From Bathynomus jamesi (lineage: Eukaryota > Arthropoda > Malacostraca > Isopoda > Cirolanidae): DNA of 64,000 bases. The stretch is taken from assembly GCA_023014485.1 (NCBI GenBank), contig JAJOZX010003302.1, forward strand, positions 317,001 through 381,000, in the 5' to 3' direction. The notes below the pieces were generated by a model. It was not told the DNA's origin and did no database searches. It saw only the letters and a program-made list of their open reading frames with translations. The position numbers and the translations under genes were made by a program. The first letter of the stretch is position 1; each line of letters begins with the position of its first letter. This document shows positions 61,196 through 64,000 of the stretch, one piece after another.

Positions 61196-62867
61196 GTGAT
61201 CCTTTCCTTTCCTTGAAATTTTGGTTGGGGCTGTTCAACCGAAAATTATTGCTCTTAGTCAAAGGCTGGGTCCAAGCATCACCTTGTGTACACAATCGCG
61301 TGCCGGGCCTGTTTCAGACGGGTCATTCATGCATATATTTGCACGTTTTTATTGAAATAAATGCATTACATCTAGATCAGATCAAAATTAATAGACACAT
61401 TGACAAAACAGATTTAAAATCCTGGTAGAGATTAATTTTGCATTATACAAAACCTTTGACTGTATGCGTCTTATTTCCATCTATGAAATACCCATACTTC
61501 ACCAGAGATTTGAGTGAAACGCTGCCAGTCTCGAGTGTAAGGGATTAATGTGGAACAAATTAAGTGATCACGGAAGCAAGTGGCTTGGAGGTCTTAGCTC
61601 ACTCATTGGTGTGATAGTGTCGTTTTTATACGATGTGTGGTAATTGGTAAGCTGTCTTACATAGTTTGAGTGAATCAGACTATGTTCATCAAATTCCTGT
61701 ATGAAAAGTTAATCCGTGAGCCAAATTATCATTAAGTATCCTGGTCGCAGTTGGAAAGAAGCACTAAAGTAAGGGATTAACCGGATTTAAGAGGCTTAAG
61801 AAGGGTTTATTCCGGTCTTAATCTGTATTATTGGTTTAAAGTATTTCTCTAAATTTTGGAAAGATATGAGATATAAAAAGGAAAGAGGATCAATAAAAGG
61901 GATACAGGGGAAGTTAAAGGCTAAATGATGCGGAAAAGATGAATTCGTTCACAGAAACACCTCTATCATCGGGAAAGACCTTATAATATAAAACGAGCGA
62001 CACTGTAAATCTGAAAACGAACAGGACTCCCAAAATTAAATGAATCACTAGCGGCTTTCAATTAAGTTAACTATCAGCTAATCAAAAATAAATTCGGAAA
62101 AAGTAATTACATATTCTGGTAAAGTTCACTACTTTTAATCGAAGTTTTAATAATTTTGAGAAATTGTATAGTTACTGAAAACTTTTTAATTGTGTGTTTT
62201 ATGCCTGTCATCAAATTAAAGAAAGCAAAATTTAAAAGCTAATTAGTAATTAAGGTTTAAACCTGGATAAGAATTTTTAAACCGCCCCAATACCAGTATT
62301 TTTAAACGTATCGTTGTTAACTTGTATCGTGTATCATCATATAAATAAATTATTTTTACTGTGTAAGAGTGCTTAAATGTTAAAATTTAGCTAGCTTTTA
62401 AATCAGACTCATGGGCGTACTGGATAAGTAGTCTCTTGGGTGTCCAGGTGTTTGGACCCGACAAGAAAAATGTTTTACAAGACAACTGTTCAGGCGTATA
62501 CAACCATACAAGTGGTCAAATAAAATTAATTTGTATCATAATTTCAGTTCACAGTTTTGCCTTCTAATCCTGTTTTCCTCCCTTTTTAATTTTTCTCTCA
62601 TTGATATGATGTGATGGACCCGACACAAAGGTTGGCTAGGGGGTCTGAACCCCCCCAGACCCCCCACCTCCTACACTCATGATCAGACTGACACTATTAT
62701 AAAGTTTTTACTAACACACGACAATTTATTTCACACAAAAAAGTTAGTCTTAAATTTTTATTAAAAGGGGTAAACTAATTGCTTAAAACGATGTGTAATT
62801 ATTTTTTCTGAATTTATTTTTAATTCTCGAAACCCTGTTCGTTTTCTAATTTGCGTTTTCTCTAGGG
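61196..62867. other. Noncoding sequence without recognised features
   Basis: Mostly AT-rich with short chance frames. A CCCCCC-rich phrase near 62650-62670 (GAACCCCCCCAGACCCCCCA) may be the end of an unidentified repeat. Confidence 0.4.
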
Positions 62868-63038
62868 CAGTATTTCTCAGCCGGATTTTCATGACCTCCG
62901 TGTCAGCACTGGTCTTAGGTCGACGCGACCACTTATCATCCTATAAGGGTAAACAAATTCACGAAGCGGGTTTTTTTTTCTTGTGCACAAATCACTATAG
63001 GAGTAAACAAACTGCGACCCACCGTTGGAAAAAAACTG
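62868..63038. mobile_element. hAT-type MITE with perfect 8-bp target duplication
   Basis: 171 bp with ends CAGTATTTCTCAGCCGG and, reversed, CAGTTTTTTTCCAACGGTGG. CTCTAGGG lies immediately before (62860-62867) and after (63039-63046). The interior includes GCGACC phrases on both sides in inverted orientation. Type and length match short hAT MITEs with CAGTGTTTCTCAACC-like ends. Confidence 0.85.
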
Positions 63039-63651
63039 CTCTAGGGAGTTTGTGTAACCTGTAACCATTTTCAAAGAAATTTTTGCAATTTATGGCTCTA
63101 CTATTCATTTTTTTCATTTTCCTCATTAAAATCAATGTTTCGAATTCAAGAAGCCCTCGAAAAGATCGGTTGATTCCATAATCATAAACTAGTCAAAAAC
63201 TTCCGCCTCGTTGTCGCTCCTGTTTCATATAGGGTTTTACATTGGCTTCAGAAAATTTTGAATAATCTGTTATATCTTTTCTTTTCATTAACAAAATAAT
63301 AGAGCATTAACATGTAACCCAGTTTACACGTATGATTCTCAAACGCAAGTCTCTTGTAAGATTAGACTTTTGCAAGCACTTATTTAGTTCTGTTGTAACA
63401 TCCTCTGCACTGATATAAATATAAATAATCACGTCCTATTTCTACCGAGATGCTACAGTATTGTATACCACCATTCCAAGCTAACCAAATAGATTCATCA
63501 ATTTTCTTAACAAAACTCATAATTTCATCTTGACTTCTAAGGCTGGTAGTGTTTCTTTTCTGTTCATTGTTTGAAATATGCGCATTTAACTAAAACTCTC
63601 ATGTCTTACTTCATACGCTTCACGATCCAGGTCCGTAGGTCTATATAAATC

Positions 63652-63684
63652 TATACTAATAAAAGGACGTGTGTGTGTGTGTGT
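63652..63684. repeat. (GT)n with TCTATACTAATAAAAGG leader
   Basis: TCTATACTAATAAAAGGACG followed by GT repeats and TGTTCTGTTCCAGCCATAG. This leader plus GT run is a common repeat beginning in invertebrate genomes; I cannot name it. It may start the repeat that holds the palindrome downstream. Confidence 0.4.
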
Positions 63685-63774
63685 TCTGTTCCAGCCATAG
63701 CTCCAAAATGGAAGCAGTTAACAAAATGAAACTTCACACACACATTGATTAGGTCCCGAGGTTGTGCAACTGGG

Positions 63775-63902
63775 TGTTGAATGCCTGGTTAGGTCAATTG
63801 TACGCCCTTAACGATTGTTTATGTTAAGTCGTGATACGAAAATATCACGACTTAACCTAACGAGTCGTTAAGGGCATACAGTTCACCTAACCGGGCATTC
63901 AA
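63775..63902. repeat. Palindrome centred near 63840
   Basis: TTAAGTCGTGATACGAAAATATCACGACTTAA is the centre (32 bp; written as inner arms TTAAGTCGTGAT and ATCACGACTTAA). Outer arms continue with CGCCCTTAACGA mirrored by TCGTTAAGGGC and GAATGCCTGGTTAGGT mirrored by ACCTAACCGGGCATTC. Arms about 58 bp with a few mismatches. AACCTAACC repeats continue to the window end. Confidence 0.85.
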
Positions 63903-64000
63903 TTAACCTAACCAGGCATTCAATTAACCTAACCAGTTGGTTAATTTTAATGTTAAAAAAATATTATTTTTGACTGTACAGTAAAAAAAAAAAAAAATTT

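Overview
The window is a piece of an animal genome, most likely an arthropod. It carries one recognisable host gene, an SCCPDH-type saccharopine dehydrogenase-like oxidoreductase, split into at least nine exons on the + strand from 28810 to 59953. Almost everything else is transposon-derived: mariner, Tigger/pogo-like and DD41D-type Tc1/mariner elements, hAT elements, several LINE clades, and four transposon-type protein families that I call A, B, C and D because I cannot place them in a named superfamily. The mixture of LINEs, mariners and families A-D suggests an arthropod (crustacean or chelicerate would fit), but nothing here fixes the species. There is no operon structure, CRISPR array or prokaryotic feature.

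Layout. 1-28.8 kb is a transposon graveyard: family A copy A1 at the edge, an RTE-like LINE (1200-3760), a Tigger-like element (4792-5733), family C copy C1, a mariner split by family C copy C2 (8350-10802, TTA target duplication), a LINE with endonuclease and reverse transcriptase remains (11985-14940), a Tigger element holding a second LINE fragment (14991-16665), family A copy A2 with a spliced, nearly readable transposase gene (17043-20392), family B copies B1 and B2, a mariner fragment, and a DD41D element broken by a hAT-type MITE which itself carries a smaller MITE (26584-28420).

28.8-60 kb is the SCCPDH gene. Exon reading frames and GT-AG sites join without conflict and give about 370 residues; the N-terminal part with the dinucleotide-binding motif was not found and probably lies upstream. 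Its introns hold LINEs, family A copies A3, A4 and A5, a DD41D element with about 205-bp terminal repeats and a single frameshift (33439-34919), a mariner (44569-45844), a long-TIR element with a 17-copy minisatellite in one arm (47184-50028), and a three-level nest (52664-58605: hAT, then family A copy A5, then a 398-bp MITE).

60-64 kb is downstream sequence with a long hairpin (60314-60482), a tRNA-derived SINE candidate (60945-61195), a 171-bp hAT-type MITE with a perfect target duplication (62868-63038), and a palindromic repeat at the right edge. All boundaries and similarities were read by eye; no alignment or database search was run.
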